Positions 12,054 to 23,925 of a stretch of DNA of 64,000 bases are shown here, piece after piece. The translations under genes and the position numbers were made by a program. The notes beneath the pieces are model-generated. The model made no database searches and was not told where the DNA came from. It saw only the letters and a program-made list of their open reading frames with translations. Within the stretch, counting starts at the first letter, position 1. Every line of letters begins with the position of its first letter. The DNA comes from Hexactinellida sp. DTS-2022 (lineage: Eukaryota > Porifera > Hexactinellida). The stretch lies in assembly GCA_028753945.1 (NCBI GenBank), contig JAPNXP010000002.1, positions 9,796,001-9,860,000 on the forward strand. The letters are read 5' to 3'.

Positions 12054-12190
12054 TACAGTGGAAACCGCATATCTATATCCATTCAATCGGCCCCAATTTT
12101 TAAGTTAATTAGCCTTCGTTCGTATGTGTGTAACGACATAACAGAATGAGCATCGCATTGATGCGCCCTGATAATGCGGTTCCCAGTGTA
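12054..12190. mobile_element. short MITE, TACAGTGGAAACCGCA ends
   Basis: The left end TACAGTGGAAACCGCAT is matched by an inverted right end ATGCGGTTCCCAGTGTA with two mismatches. TA at both outer edges suggests a Tc1/mariner or pogo-type element. Confidence 0.6.
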
Positions 12191-12262
12191 CAAAAAAAAC
12201 TCTCAAAGGAAAATAGGTTAAGTTACATTAAATTACTCAAACTATGAAATTAAACACTATTA

Positions 12263-12493
12263 CAGTGAACTCCAATTCGGCTATAAATCGCCTTAGCAAA
12301 AAGTTCAATATTCCGGACATCCTTATATTAACTATACTATAGTCAAATAAATTGATATATGTAATCTCTTTTTAACGAAGATATTTCTTACCCCATAAAT
12401 TTCTGAGTATTTAATTTTAATCAGCTTATAATAAATTCGGTGTATACAAATATTAAATCGATGTACGCAATTCGTTATAACGGGAGTTCACTG
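12263..12493. mobile_element. pogo-like MITE, CAGTGAACTCC ends
   Basis: Left CAGTGAACTCCAATTCGG, right CGTTATAACGGGAGTTCACTG, flanked by TA on both sides (12261-12262, 12494-12495). Related in its end sequence to the MITEs at 4592 and 54292. Confidence 0.75.
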
Positions 12494-12837
12494 TACTTAT
12501 AATATACGATGTAACAAAGTTACATCGTGTATGGTGGACTGACTAAATAGAAACTAATTAATTACTTAGTATAAAGTATATTAATAGATAATTAAAAATG
12601 TTAACTCACTTGATTCCACAGATAATTTACCTACATACATGTCGTCAGTCTTTTGCAACCTAGATCGTAGATAACAGCTCGTCTTTCGCCACTGGGGATG
12701 TGCCGTTGCAGGTCACGTTTCCATAATCTGGGCTCACCATGATTGGGATTGCGTTGCCTGAATAACCTCGAGCAGAGGTCCCCACAAAGTTCGATGTACA
12801 TTGCCTTTGAGCGCTTTCGATAGAGTGTTGTGAGCTG

Positions 12838-15800
12838 TTATTCAATCGTTTGGACATCATCTGAAATAGTTCCATATGTCTTGTAATTCGTGATCAGCAT
12901 TGATACGACAGGTTGATAGTGGTCGAAGTAGTTTTGGATATAGAGGATGGCTGTAGGGTTATCTGTGGCTCTGTGTAAACTCCAACGCACCTCGCGAATT
13001 AATGAGTCTTTCGTTGTGTAGAAGTTATTGGCAATGTAGACATCGGCATCAAGAATAGCAGAAGCAGCATAAATTTCGACATCTGTTCCCCAAATGGATT
13101 CACGATTCATAAGTCTTTGTGTGCTAAGGTATTCACACGGTGTCGTTCGTTTGGTTTTAAAATACCATCCTAGTTTCCTTGTTCCTACACTGGCGATAAA
13201 GCGAGAGATGATGGAACGAAGATGTAGGTGGCTGTTTTCACTCCCAGTAATTAATTTGGATATGCATCGAAATAGACAATTACCATCTCCTTCGATATGT
13301 TCCGCTTCGCAAGGTTCAAAATCGCTAAGTAACTTCCCAACGCTATTAAATGGTTGTCTAGAAACTGATTCAAATGATATCCCCAACATATCGCATTTAC
13401 TTCGCTGCCAATTTTCATCTATCACTGTGATCCTTGGGTCCATCGGTGTGTTGTAGGGATTACGAAGCGGAACTGCGTCGTGAAATGATTCCCATAGCAT
13501 TGTGTTTAGATACTGCATTCCCTAAAATATTAATTTGTTTACCATTTACTAAATATAAGAATTATTATAATGTAACAACTTGCTTTGATATACTAAACAA
13601 ATATATACTAATTAAAATTGAATTGAGTTGTATGAGTGTATTGGTAGATAGTTTTGACATACCAGGAAATACAGTACTTTGTGTGTGTATCTAGCACGTT
13701 GGGTATCTGTATAGCTGGGGTAGAGTTCTGATGTCCATCCGAGTATAATCTCCATAATATCTCTCTTCCACAATAAATGGGTAAAATGGTAATTTGTAGT
13801 TATCATATGAATCATTGTTAATTAACTTACAACTTCCTCTTCTTTTCGACCATCCAAATATTCGAATAACATCGTGTTGGGAGTGTAGCTGTGCGCTTTG
13901 TATAGCAAGTGGTCCAGCTCTTCATGTAGAGGAGTCATGAAGGTCTGCCCACGTATATTCTGCTTTAGGATTTCCTACAAATGACAACATTGTAATAAGA
14001 AAAATATTATGGAATGTTACAAATATTCTGGATTGACGTCAAGAGAAGGTGTAAAGCGAAAATAACAATGAGTGTCAATAAAGATTACACTAAATGAATT
14101 AGACTATAGATGTGAAACGGGAAGCTTACTTTTAAGTTATTAAGGTGTTAAAATATAGATTCCGTAGAAAATCCGAAGAGATTCTGGTACATCTAAAAAA
14201 GGAATATTTTACTATTAACACTATTTATCTTTAAATAACAACTCAATCACAATGAATTTACCTGTGAGGTGTTGATTCCGATGCTAGTATCGAGGCTTAC
14301 TTTCTTCTTAGTATTCTTGGGACTAGAGGCTCTTTCGAAGTAAGGTCTTGTGATATGGATTGGAATCTTTTTGTCCTTCTTCGTTCCTAATTCTGTTTGA
14401 GAAATTATAACATGGCTTTCTGTTGATTTCGACACCGTGTAAGGCCCGAGATGTTTCGTTTGCTTCTTTGTTTTGGGCATGTGTTTTATTTTGGGCATGT
14501 TGGTATATATGATCTTATCACCCTTCTTTAGAGGTGTACTAATTACAGAGTTAATAATTATGGAAATAATTATTATCGAAGGAAATGAATCGAACTTTAG
14601 TAACAAGATAGACTGTGTGTTATGTATGAATTAAATATCGTCAGCAGTTCAACTAACCGATTAGTGTTAACTTTCTTATCATATTGTATCTTCTGCTTGA
14701 GTTGTTCAAAACTGATGCAGTCCATAGCTGATTGCTGTGTAGAAGTTCGAGATTCATCGATGTTGCTAACTGCTTCGAGGGGATTATCAGGAGGTGGGCA
14801 AAAGATGTCGTTTATTCCTTCGATATCATCTAGTGGATCTGTGAGTTCTGAGAAAATCGATTCTTCCAAATCAAAGTCTTCCTCATCGTTGGTATGCAGG
14901 TCGTTAATGGTGGACAAGAGGTCTTGATGCCGGGACTCTCTTCCCCACATAACCTTGAATGGATTTTGTCCGAGGGATCTTTTCTTGCAGGAGTTCATTG
15001 CAAGCACAGCCTGTTTGAGCAGTTTGGACCAATGATCCCCTATCTGGCTCTCCATTTTAATCAGTTTTCTATATGGATAATTCGTAAATTAGTCTTAATA
15101 TTATATTACAAAATACTAACTGTTTCAGAATCTTGTTGTGCGCTTCGACTAAGCCGTTAGCCATGGGGTGGTAAGCACGAGTGCTACGATTGTCGATACC
15201 CAATTTCTGGTTGAATTCCTTAAATATCTGTTAAATACAATAAATAAAAATACAATAAATAAATACAAATAACAATACATACTATAATATAATTAATAAT
15301 GTTAGTGTGTAAATTAGCTAATTATGATAATTATATAAGTTATTTATTTTAATGAATTAATATGAATGAATTAACACTAATCTAACAAACAGTATTACAT
15401 TATACTACTCACATTGCTTGTGAACTCTTTGCCCTGGTCGTGCTGGATAATATCAGGTAATCCCATATCCAGATAGATGTCCTTCAGATTCTGAATAACT
15501 TCTTGTGAAGTCTTGGTCTTGAGAGGGCGTACTGCAACATATTTGCTCAGGTAGCATACAGTGACTAGAACGTGTTTGTAGCCGTCTTCACTCTCAGGGA
15601 GGTCGCATATAAGGTCCATTCCTATATGTCTCCACGTTTTAGAAGGAGGTGGTATTGGTTGGAGTTTCTTTTGCGGTTGAGGTGGCAAGGCCGCTGTCAT
15701 CTGACATATATGGCACGTCTTTACCTTTATAATATAAGAAAGCCATTACTATTGTATGATTTAATATGTACAAAGCTAAGTGAATACGTAGTTTCTAATC

Positions 15801-18316
15801 ATTATGAATTTGGGATTATTTTCGAACGAGATACAGCCACATTTCCTTATGTGCCACTTGTCCCACATCTAGCACGTGACATGGACACAGATGCCACTTC
15901 ATGGATAATTATTGGATAAACATGACTTAAAATCATAATGTTATGATATTTATAATTATATTACAAGATTAAGTCATTTGAGAGTAGTTTAATCCAGCAG
16001 AATTTATTACGCAAACGAGAAGTATATTGTAATTCAGAAATAAAAATTCAGTTCTTCAAATAGTTTTCGTGGGTTAGTATACATTTAGTTAGAATGCGTC
16101 ACAACATTTAAAATGATTCAAAATTAAATAGCCCATTTGAATAATAAAAATAATTATGGTTCAAATGAAACGAGATAGGTAGTAAAATTTTATTAACTAT
16201 GAACAAATACAGAAGTGGTCCGAACAAAGATGGATTATCCTTTATAATAATGTCACTGTAAATGGCAAGTGGTCCGGCCATGACCGAACCACGTAATACC
16301 TAGGAAAGTATGCCGAATAATTAAGGCCCGTCTTTACTCAAGATGGAAATCGGCATTAAAGTGTTTTTGGATAGTATCCAGTATCGTCTAGCTGCACTGA
16401 AAATTTCAGGTGAATCTGACCTCTACTTTTTCAGTATAGACTATTTTAAAGCATAGGAATGTGTACATCATCACCCAAAGGTCACTTTTCAAATGAAATA
16501 AAAATTCCGGGAGCGCGCCCGGTCACAGTTTTGCTACAAATTTGTTGAAACCAAGTTTAAACTAAAGAATACATATGGTCTGAGGTAAAGAACCTTGATT
16601 TATTCTTTACAATCCAAACTTTCAAAGTTATAGACCTTTAAAATTCGACTTTGACTGCCATTTTTCATAATTTTGACGAATTTTGAAGAATTTATTGGCT
16701 TGGCAGTTAAAGTCTGACTTCAAAAGGCTGGGATTTTGAAAGTTTGAATTGTAGAGAATAAATCAAGGTTCCTTACCTCAGAACATATGCATTCTTCAGT
16801 TTAGACTTGGTCTCAACCAATTTGGACCAAAATTGTGACCGGGCGCGCTCCCGGAATCTTTTTTTAAATTTACTTTTCGCACTATTTGAACATGATCAGA
16901 ATGAATTTATATTGTTGCAATCATTAGGATAATGGTTCAATTTGTTCTTCCAGTGTGTTTGCAATACTATATGGGTGATATTTGAAATTTAATGCTAGAA
17001 TCTAGAGTTTATTTATCAGGAGTTGTAAATTTGCTAAATCATCAAAAATTGGCACATTTCTATGCCCATATATGGTCATTTTGAAAACGGAGTTAGTTAG
17101 GCTCACAAAATGTATTATGGACGGATAGGAAGTCGGGTAGTGCGAGCATTTTGCACACAAAATTGTAATTGTATGTCCACGGGTTTGTGAGAAACCATAA
17201 TATAAAATCACAGGGACCACCCAATGAGATGAACATTTTGAAAAGTTTATTTGTTGCAAGGGTCACAGATTTGGTCAAAATTTAATGAAATCAAGTTCAA
17301 ACTATTAAATACACTTCTATTTAGGGAATGATCCTAATTCTAAGCTTCACAATGCAAATTTTCAAAGTTATAGCCATTTGAAGTTAGATTTGTCAACATG
17401 GCAGTCGAAATCTAAGTTCAATTGGCTATAACTCTGAAAATTTGAATTGGAATGGTATAAATTTTGGTATACACCCAAATTACATATTCAATTATGCTAA
17501 TGTATGAATAATAACGTGAATGATTGAAAATTGAGACTGTGCGAGCCTACAAAACTCTATACATTTGAAAAAACACCTTTCATGATGACCTGCACATTCC
17601 TGGCACATATAATGGTCACTACAGCAAAACGAGATATCAGATTCACCTGAAATTTAAAATGTAGCTATACTTTATAGAGTGCTATCCAAAAACAATCAAA
17701 TCTCAATTTCTCTGACGAGCATTGTAGGGCCGGAAATTACTAACACTGAATTTGGCAAGATAACAGAGATTTTTCGCTTTCACATTGCCATAACGTGTTA
17801 AAAACTTCTCAGAATTAAAAAAAAAAATTCCAGCTGATCTTCCCGATAATACTACATATAATAATGAAATAAACTCAAAAATAGTTATTTTGAAATCTTG
17901 AGTAAATATCGGCCTTAAACTCACATATTCTTTAACGTCTTGGGAAACTCCTGTCCATGTGTATCTTTGCTGAACTGAATGTAGAGTCGTGTTTATTCCG
18001 GGATGACCGACTTCGTCATGGAACTTCTGATAGATGCTGTCCAACTCAGACTGCAATGGAACTGCCAAATCTGCTTCTGTGCCTTCCAGTTTTACTCTCT
18101 AAAGGGAGAATTCAATTAAACCATGGGATATTTAAAAATGGTCCAGGGGAATAAGGAAGTCAATATTACCTTGAAAAGTCTGTTGGTATCTCCAATAAAA
18201 TAGGAAGACAATCTTCTTTTGTAGTTCAATTTTGTCTGACGTGAAGCTTGAGATGCTTCAGGATATTTTTCTTCGCGAATAAAGTGAATGATTTCGTCAT
18301 ATTCATTTGGATTCAT
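12838..18316 (-). CDS. Ginger-type transposase: Ty3-like integrase with GPY/F motif and C-terminal OTU cysteine protease, 8 exons, 751 aa
   Basis: Exons by eye: 18316-18170, 18098-17925, 15724-15413, 15227-15121, 15068-14658, 14538-14262, 13974-13831, 13521-12838. All introns are GT-AG and all phases agree with no internal stop. Residues 76-114 form an H-H-C-C zinc module (FHDEVGH ... CHIC). The catalytic core is D144 (IGMDLICDLP), D203 (QHDQGKEF) and E239 (NGLVEAHN), with exactly 35 residues between the last two. LGPYTV near 415 is the GPY/F motif. The last exon has the OTU signature EGDGNCLFR (D603, C606) with the likely catalytic His near 725 (FDHYQPVV). It should act in the nucleus as a DDE recombinase on the element's ends; the protease's target is unknown. 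ATG 18316 is chosen because NPNEYDEIIHFI starts the conserved N-terminal region. Intron 2 was enlarged by a TTAA element inserted 6 nt after the donor. Confidence 0.9.
16321..17918. mobile_element. TTAA-bounded element in Ginger intron 2
   Basis: TTAA at 16321-16324 and 17915-17918; ends GGCCCGTCTTTACTCAAGAT and GGCCGATATTTACTCAAGAT (inverted). It lies wholly in the second intron of the Ginger transposase gene, so the gene may survive it by splicing. Contains a foldback element at 16504-16857 and the CCATATATGG module at 17066. Confidence 0.8.
16504..16857. repeat. foldback repeat with GC-rich ends
   Basis: Ends ATTCCGGGAGCGCGCCCGGT and its complement; arms of about 150 bp remain paired through TTGATTTATTCTTTACAAT and AAAGTTATAG-type sequence. 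No coding capacity. Confidence 0.75.
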
Positions 18317-18464
18317 TTCGAAATAAGAATAGATTTGTTTGTTTGTTTGTTTGTAGTAAATGAATAAGACAATTAATGCATATATTAAATGTCTTATATA
18401 GTAAATTTGATAGTATAGGGTTTAACTATATTATGATATAAAATCATAGTATTTTTAATTAAAT

Positions 18465-18738
18465 TCATAATAAAAAGTAAAAATAAGCCAAAATTTCCTT
18501 TTATAGTGTCTCAAAATATCACTGTTTAATTTGTAATAGCACATCCATGGTTTGCTAATACAATGTCTCAAAATCTCACGCATCTCAAACTTAAATTAAA
18601 TTCATAATAAAAAGTAAAAATAAGCCAAAATTTCCTTTTATAGTGTCTCAAATATCACTGTATAATTTGTAATAGCACATCCATGGTTTGGTAATACAAT
18701 GTCTCAGAATCTCACGCGTCTCAAAATATCATGCAACA
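18465..18738. repeat. right terminal inverted repeat of Ginger
   Basis: Two inverted units matching the left terminal units. In minus-strand sense each carries ACACTATAAAAGG. The repeat ends ...CATGCAACA. Confidence 0.85.
18499..18506 (-). promoter_or_regulatory. candidate TATA box of the Ginger transposase gene
   Basis: TATAAAAG on the minus strand lies in the inner unit of the right terminal repeat, about 185 bp upstream of the ATG at 18316. A second copy sits in the outer unit. Because the motif is inside the terminal repeat it also occurs at the other end pointing inward. Confidence 0.45.
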
Positions 18739-20129
18739 GTTCTAATTAGTTGTCAGCAAGAAATAAAATGAAAAAAGGTCAAGGGGTCTATTAGTTTTGG
18801 TGGTTTTTAGACTGAACACAAATTATTGTAACCAGTGGATTCTCTTGGTCGGTCCAGCAACAATACAAATTGGTGGGCAAAGCAAGAGTACTAATTTCAA
18901 TAGAAAACAGCTCATCTATATATACTATACTTGAATAAGTTGAAATATTATAATGTGGTTCTACAAGAAAAACAAAATATTTTGTTATGGGTTGATAATA
19001 TAATGTTACTAATATATTAGTAATAAATCAACATAAAAAACAAAATTACACTATAAAATGGTAAAGAAAAAAGTTTTTTGAGATTCTAAATCTATAATAG
19101 AGATGATGACATTCAGGGTGGCATATTTGAATAAATATTTGGAGTTTTTTGATGAAATTTGCAGGGAATACACGGAACATATAGAGCTTTCGAAATACGC
19201 AATAAAACGCGAAAACTTAAATTCATTAAATTTAACCTGAAGGTGTGGGTCGAGCCTTGGTTTAACGCTACCTACGAGTACTATTTTGCCAATGGCTACA
19301 AAATCACAAAAAAATTATAATTCGTCTATAGACGCTTGCTTAAGCCCCCAAGGATATGCAAAGGTCAAACGTACAATATCTCGATTAATTTGACCTCTAT
19401 AAGTACGATATTTGGGGTGCTGAGTGTACTTTTTAAGTGGTTCAGCACTTTCAGATGGATTGATTGCTGTAACTGACATGGTATTTGGTGATTTTCCTTG
19501 AATATACCTGGCACATTTGATAGTCTGTGGTAAAAACACCAAAATTGATAAAAAAATCATATAGAAAGAGAAAATTCGCAAAGTTAGGGCCATTATCTAT
19601 CCTTGGGATCCTATTTCTAACACACCCCCTCTGAATACATTTCTCAGACACCCGTGCACCTAGAATTAAAATACACTAGTGAAAAAGGCTCGCAATACAC
19701 GACTTCTTATGCGTCCCTAATACATTTTGTGACCCTCAGACGCCCCGTTTTTTCAAATGACCATATATTGGCATGGATATGTGCCACATTTTGATAATTC
19801 AGCAATTTTGTATCTCATAAACTAGAGAAAGCAGAGCTTAGCTCTAATCGATTATTCACATCAATATATCATGCATATATCATTGGAATAACAAATTGGA
19901 CTATTTTCCAAATAGTTAACATGCCAAGAAGCCCATGCCCATATATGGAGGTGTCATGTGACCATCACAAACCATCGATCATGAAAATCAGAGTTGTGCA
20001 AGATCTTAGCTCTAACTTGCTAACACTATCAGTAATCGTTTTCGAGGAATATGAACTGCTTCAATCATCTTCAAACCATTTTCTGTCAGAAGTATTGAAG
20101 GTTTGTGCCACTATTGTGTCCTTCTAAAC

Positions 20130-20290
20130 CAGTGGTTCTCAAACTGTGGTACGCGTACCACTGGTGGTACGCGAGCAGCTTCTAGTGGTACGCGGAGCTA
20201 TAGGCGGAGGGAGGAGGAGTCAGGAAGGAGGGGGGGGGGGGGGGGGGGGGGGGCACTTGCACCTCCCCTAATTCAGCCATTTGAATTGTA
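20130..20290. mobile_element. hAT end fragment with G-run
   Basis: Begins CAGTGGTTCTCAAACTGTGG, the common start of animal hAT MITEs, followed by GGTACGCG-type repeats and a G tract at about 20229-20252. No matching right end is visible. Confidence 0.5.
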
Positions 20291-20412
20291 GGCAGTTTAT
20301 TGTTGATATTATTCAACACCTTGAATTCTCTAATGTTACTAGAGTACACATTCTAAATCAATTTTATTTTGTTTCTGTTATCAAATCATGCTTCCTGCAA
20401 GTAGATTAGTAG

Positions 20413-21118
20413 TTAAGGTTCAGGTATCCTCTAGAGTACTTCTACCATAACTATTCACCCGAATTAATTAATTTTTTTAGAGCGGATTTACTTGATCCTC
20501 AGGATGCCAAAAATACAATAATATTGGCAAATAAACTAATAGAGGAAAAAACTTTTTTTAAATTTTACCATTTTGACGGAATAGATCAATCAGAAAAGAT
20601 AAACAATACCAGAATATTATTGATAAAATGTGTTTAGCTGGATGTAATATAACTTTTGAGTACAGGAATTGTGAATATCTACATTTTTCTGGATTTCAAA
20701 TACTTTTATGTGATGTCGATTTTCAAATGAAGATTTTCCTTATCCAAAATCCAAAAAACAGATGAACTATTCATATTAGGGTAAATCGCAGCACTGAAAA
20801 GTTGTATCTTTACGAGATCTTTCCGAAACCGTTGAGTTTTTGATTCTACGACCAAAATTGACAAAATGACTTCTTCCGCAATTCTGAAAATGTTAGTTTT
20901 GAGATAGCTGCTTTTTAAAAAAAAATTTACAGCAATTATTCCTAAATTGAGGTGACCAAAGTGTGTCAAACTTGAAAAATAATAGGAATCTTTCTTACAA
21001 ATCTCTTGAGAGTACTCATTGGTATCAATACAATCCCTAAATGCAATAAAAGAGAAATAGACAATGATTTGGATTTTATCTAAATTTTCGAAATTTGTAG
21101 AGTATACCTGAACCTTAA
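20413..21118. mobile_element. TTAA element, GGTTCAGGTAT family
   Basis: TTAA at both edges (20413-20416, 21115-21118); ends GGTTCAGGTATCCTCTAGAG and the complement of GGTTCAGGTATACTCTACAA. Nearly identical to the copies at 39540 (truncated) and 43678-44382; a diverged relative is at 57440-58322. A minus-strand ORF (20706-21152) is not protein-like. Confidence 0.85.
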
Positions 21119-21142
21119 GGTTCAGGTATACTCTACAAATTT
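21091..21142. repeat. 52-bp perfect palindrome centred on TTAA
   Basis: The right end of the element above is followed, after the shared TTAA, by the same terminal sequence in opposite orientation (GGTTCAGGTATACTCTACAA). It reads as a second, truncated end joined head-to-head. Confidence 0.85.
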
Positions 21143-23925
21143 TATAAGCCATAGATATATCTAGTAGAAAAACATAATAACTATAAACACTTTGTTTTTA
21201 CTTCATAAATCGTCAAATAAATATGCATTCAACTTGAGTATACGAGAAAATCACCAATATTATCTAAATTTATATTATTTATTAGGAATTCAAAAATTTA
21301 GGTCAATTTTTCGATGGAATTTCCCTATTTTTGAGAAATGTGGCCATACAACTTGCCGAAATTAGAAAAAAGTATGGAAACGCTCTGAACGTTATTTAGA
21401 TATATATATAAACTACATCTCATCGAAATTTCAAGTTGATACGATAAATAATCACGGAGTTCTCTAGCTTTTTCCACAGCCGGTATTAGAAAATATTTAT
21501 GTGGAGAAGAGGGTATAGAAGGACACAATAGTGGCACAAACCTTCAATACTTCTTACAGCTAATGGTTTGAAGATAATTGCAGCAGTTCATATTCCTCAA
21601 AAACGATTACTGATAGTGTTAGCAAGTTAGAGCTAAGATCTTGCACAACTCTGATTTTCATGATCGATGGTTTGTGATGGTCACATGACACCTCCATATA
21701 TGGGCATGGGCTTCTTGGCATGTTAACTATTTGGAAAATAGTCCAATTTGTTATTCCAATGATATATGCATGATATATTGATGTGAATAATCGATTAGAG
21801 CTAAGCTCTGCTTTCTCTAGTTTATGAGATACAAAATTGCTGAATCATCAAAATGTGGCACATATCCATGCTTATATATGGTCATTTGAAAAAACGGGGC
21901 GTCTGAGGGTGACAAAATGTATTAGGGACGCATAGGAAGTCGTATATTGCGAGCCTTTTCACTAGTGCATTTTAATTCTAGGTGCACGGGTGTCTGAGAA
22001 ATGTATTCAGAGGGTGTGTGTTAGAAATAGGACCCCAAGGATAGATAATGGCCCTAACTTTGCGAATTTTCTCTTTCTATATGATTTTTTTATCAATTTT
22101 GTTTTTTTTCCCACAGACTATCTAATGGGCCAGGTATATTCAAGGAAAATCACAAAAAATCACGTCAGTTACAGCAAACAATCCATCTGAAAGTGCTGAA
22201 CCACTGAAAAAGTACACTCAGCACCCCAAATATCGTACTTATAGAGGTCAAATTAATCGAGATATTGTACGTTTGACCTTTGCATATCCTTGGGGGCTTA
22301 ATCAAGCGTCTATAGACGAATAATAATTTTTTTGTGATTTTGTAGCCATTGGAAAAATAGTACTCGTAGGTAGCGTTAAGGATGCTTCGACTGAATTAGT
22401 ATTAGGTCGTATAACGGTGTTTCCAATCGTGAATAATTGACATTTCCGGGAAATCGGTTTCTGATATACGAATTTTTTTTTTTGCAAATAATTATATCTT
22501 CATATAATATTTTGTAAAATTCAGTCTAATTTTGGTGGAGAAACTCTGGGAACACCGATATTTACGTATTTTAACACCTCCATATATGGTCATTCTAGAT
22601 TAGATAGCAAATTTCTGCGAAAATTATTTGTAATATGTGCATAAATGTAAAGCTAATATAATTTTAAATGTAAATACAGCGGGGATATAACAAAACCAGT
22701 AAGATTACATAATAAAGTCATAAGGTGGAGTATCACGACAAATATTAATCTAACATTCAAATGGTTGTATCTCAAAATAATAAAACAGACATTTTGGTCA
22801 TACAGAAACCTTAGTTTTGGGATTTCAAAATAATAAACATGAAAAATTGGAACGGCATTCTATTCAATATACTTAGAGGAACAAAAAATCGGAGTAGATT
22901 ATGCAATTAGGTATTTGATAAAAATATATGATTGAAAATTAGAGAAAAAATGCACTTTATTGAAGAAAATTCGACATAATTTCGTAAAATGTATAACAAG
23001 CGAAGAGAAAAATTTAAATTCAATGTTATCGCTCGTTTAGAATATTCTAAAGTAATTCAATTTGATAAATAACCATTAGATAGAAGTTGGGAAGAACTCC
23101 TACTAAGTTAACTTAAGCATATTATACTGTGTTATAGTCAATGGGAAGCCATTTATAGAATTCTGATATTATTTTAGTTTCATAATGAAAATTGAATTTT
23201 TTAAAATCTAGTTATTCTTAGAAATGCATATAAAGATGCTGTTTAAAATCTTAGACTGTTACGCTTAAGCAATAAAAAGTTACTATATTAAATTACAAAT
23301 CGCGATTGGAATCACCCTTAACTCGTATTGGTAGTTTCTTTATTAGTGCTTCTATTGAACTAGTTTATTGCAAACATAAATTCAGTGTATCATATAAATA
23401 GAATATACACTATTGTATAACTTCATTTGATCAATTTTAGGAATGCTGATAAAATCACTTTCAGGATGTCTTCCATCACCCATGTACAATAGTGTTGGAT
23501 TGCACTATAGTTCTTTTTCTGAAAGTATACATGATAGACTTCCAAAAACTTCAGTGTTTATTCATTACAACCAGTAAGATAAAATTGACCTATTTTTGGA
23601 GTAATTAACTTGTGTAAATATTACTACTATACGGTTGAACCTGGAACTCTCCAAAAAGGGTCGAAAACTCAAGTTTTTGGCTATCCATGCGTAAATATAT
23701 GCAATCCAACTATTCCATTGCCTTAGAAATAGGTCAATTAACTTGAAGCAACTATATTTAAGCAACCTTGAAAGTTTCAGACAGCAGAATAAATTATTTC
23801 CTAATAAAATTTCCTACTTTGTGTAAAAATATTGCGTATTGAGATAATGGCTTATAAAGTTTTATCAAATAATAGTCAACAGATTTTGTGCAAATTAATT
23901 GGTGTTTCATCTCGGTATGGGATCC

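Larger units (their letters stand above)
10450..18738 (-). mobile_element. complete Ginger-like DNA transposon
   Basis: The ends are inverted: the left starts TGTTGCATGATATTTTGAG at 10450 and the right ends with its complement at 18738. A perfect 4-bp target duplication GTTC flanks it (10446-10449 and 18739-18742). The 5'-TG...CA-3' termini, 4-bp duplication and Ty3-like integrase with OTU domain are the described traits of Ginger elements. Length is 8,289 bp, including a later TTAA element (16321-17918) and two small pogo-like MITEs in non-coding parts. The coding exons are untouched. Confidence 0.9.
6389..19260 (-). mobile_element. TTAA-bounded autonomous-type element II carrying Mutator-like transposase with PHD finger; split by Ginger
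   Basis: The left end is TTAA (6389-6392, shared with element I) plus GGCTCGACCCACACCTTC. The right end at about 19239-19256 is its perfect complement, followed by TTGG rather than TTAA. Without the Ginger element and a 358-bp hAT MITE the element would be about 4.2 kb. Its only gene is the transposase at 7870-10434. The stretch 6790-7860 is AT-rich non-coding DNA, and 18743-19240 is the leader side. TTAA target sites are typical of piggyBac, Kolobok and Sola1 elements; the transposase here is of the Mutator-like DDE domain type, so superfamily placement is open. Confidence 0.65.
19262..22379. mobile_element. TTAA-bounded foldback element with ~860-bp arms
   Basis: TTAA at 19262-19265 and 22376-22379. 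Ends CGCTACCTACGAGTACTA and complement. The arms (about 19266-20126 and 21513-22375) are near-perfect inverted copies, including CCATATATGG at 19939 and 21694. The loop holds a hAT end fragment (20130-20290) and a separate TTAA element (20413-21118). The right TTAA is shared with the next element. Confidence 0.85.

Noticed and set aside
12660..12875. Minus-strand ORF of 71 codons after the Ginger gene
   Set aside because: It overlaps the end of the OTU exon in another frame and lacks any motif; probably chance.
13612..13815. Extra coding exon between Ginger exons 7 and 8
   Set aside because: The flanking GT-AG sites join exons 7 and 8 in phase, and this AT-rich stretch has no protein-like content.
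14597..14657. Continuation of Ginger exon 5 to the downstream stop
   Set aside because: Splicing at GTTAGT (after 14658) restores the frame into the GPY/F exon; reading on gives a hydrophobic AT-rich tail and a stop.
15395..18068. A Ty3/gypsy retrotransposon
   Set aside because: The integrase resembles Ty3 elements, but there are no LTRs, gag, protease or RT, and terminal inverted repeats with OTU fit Ginger.
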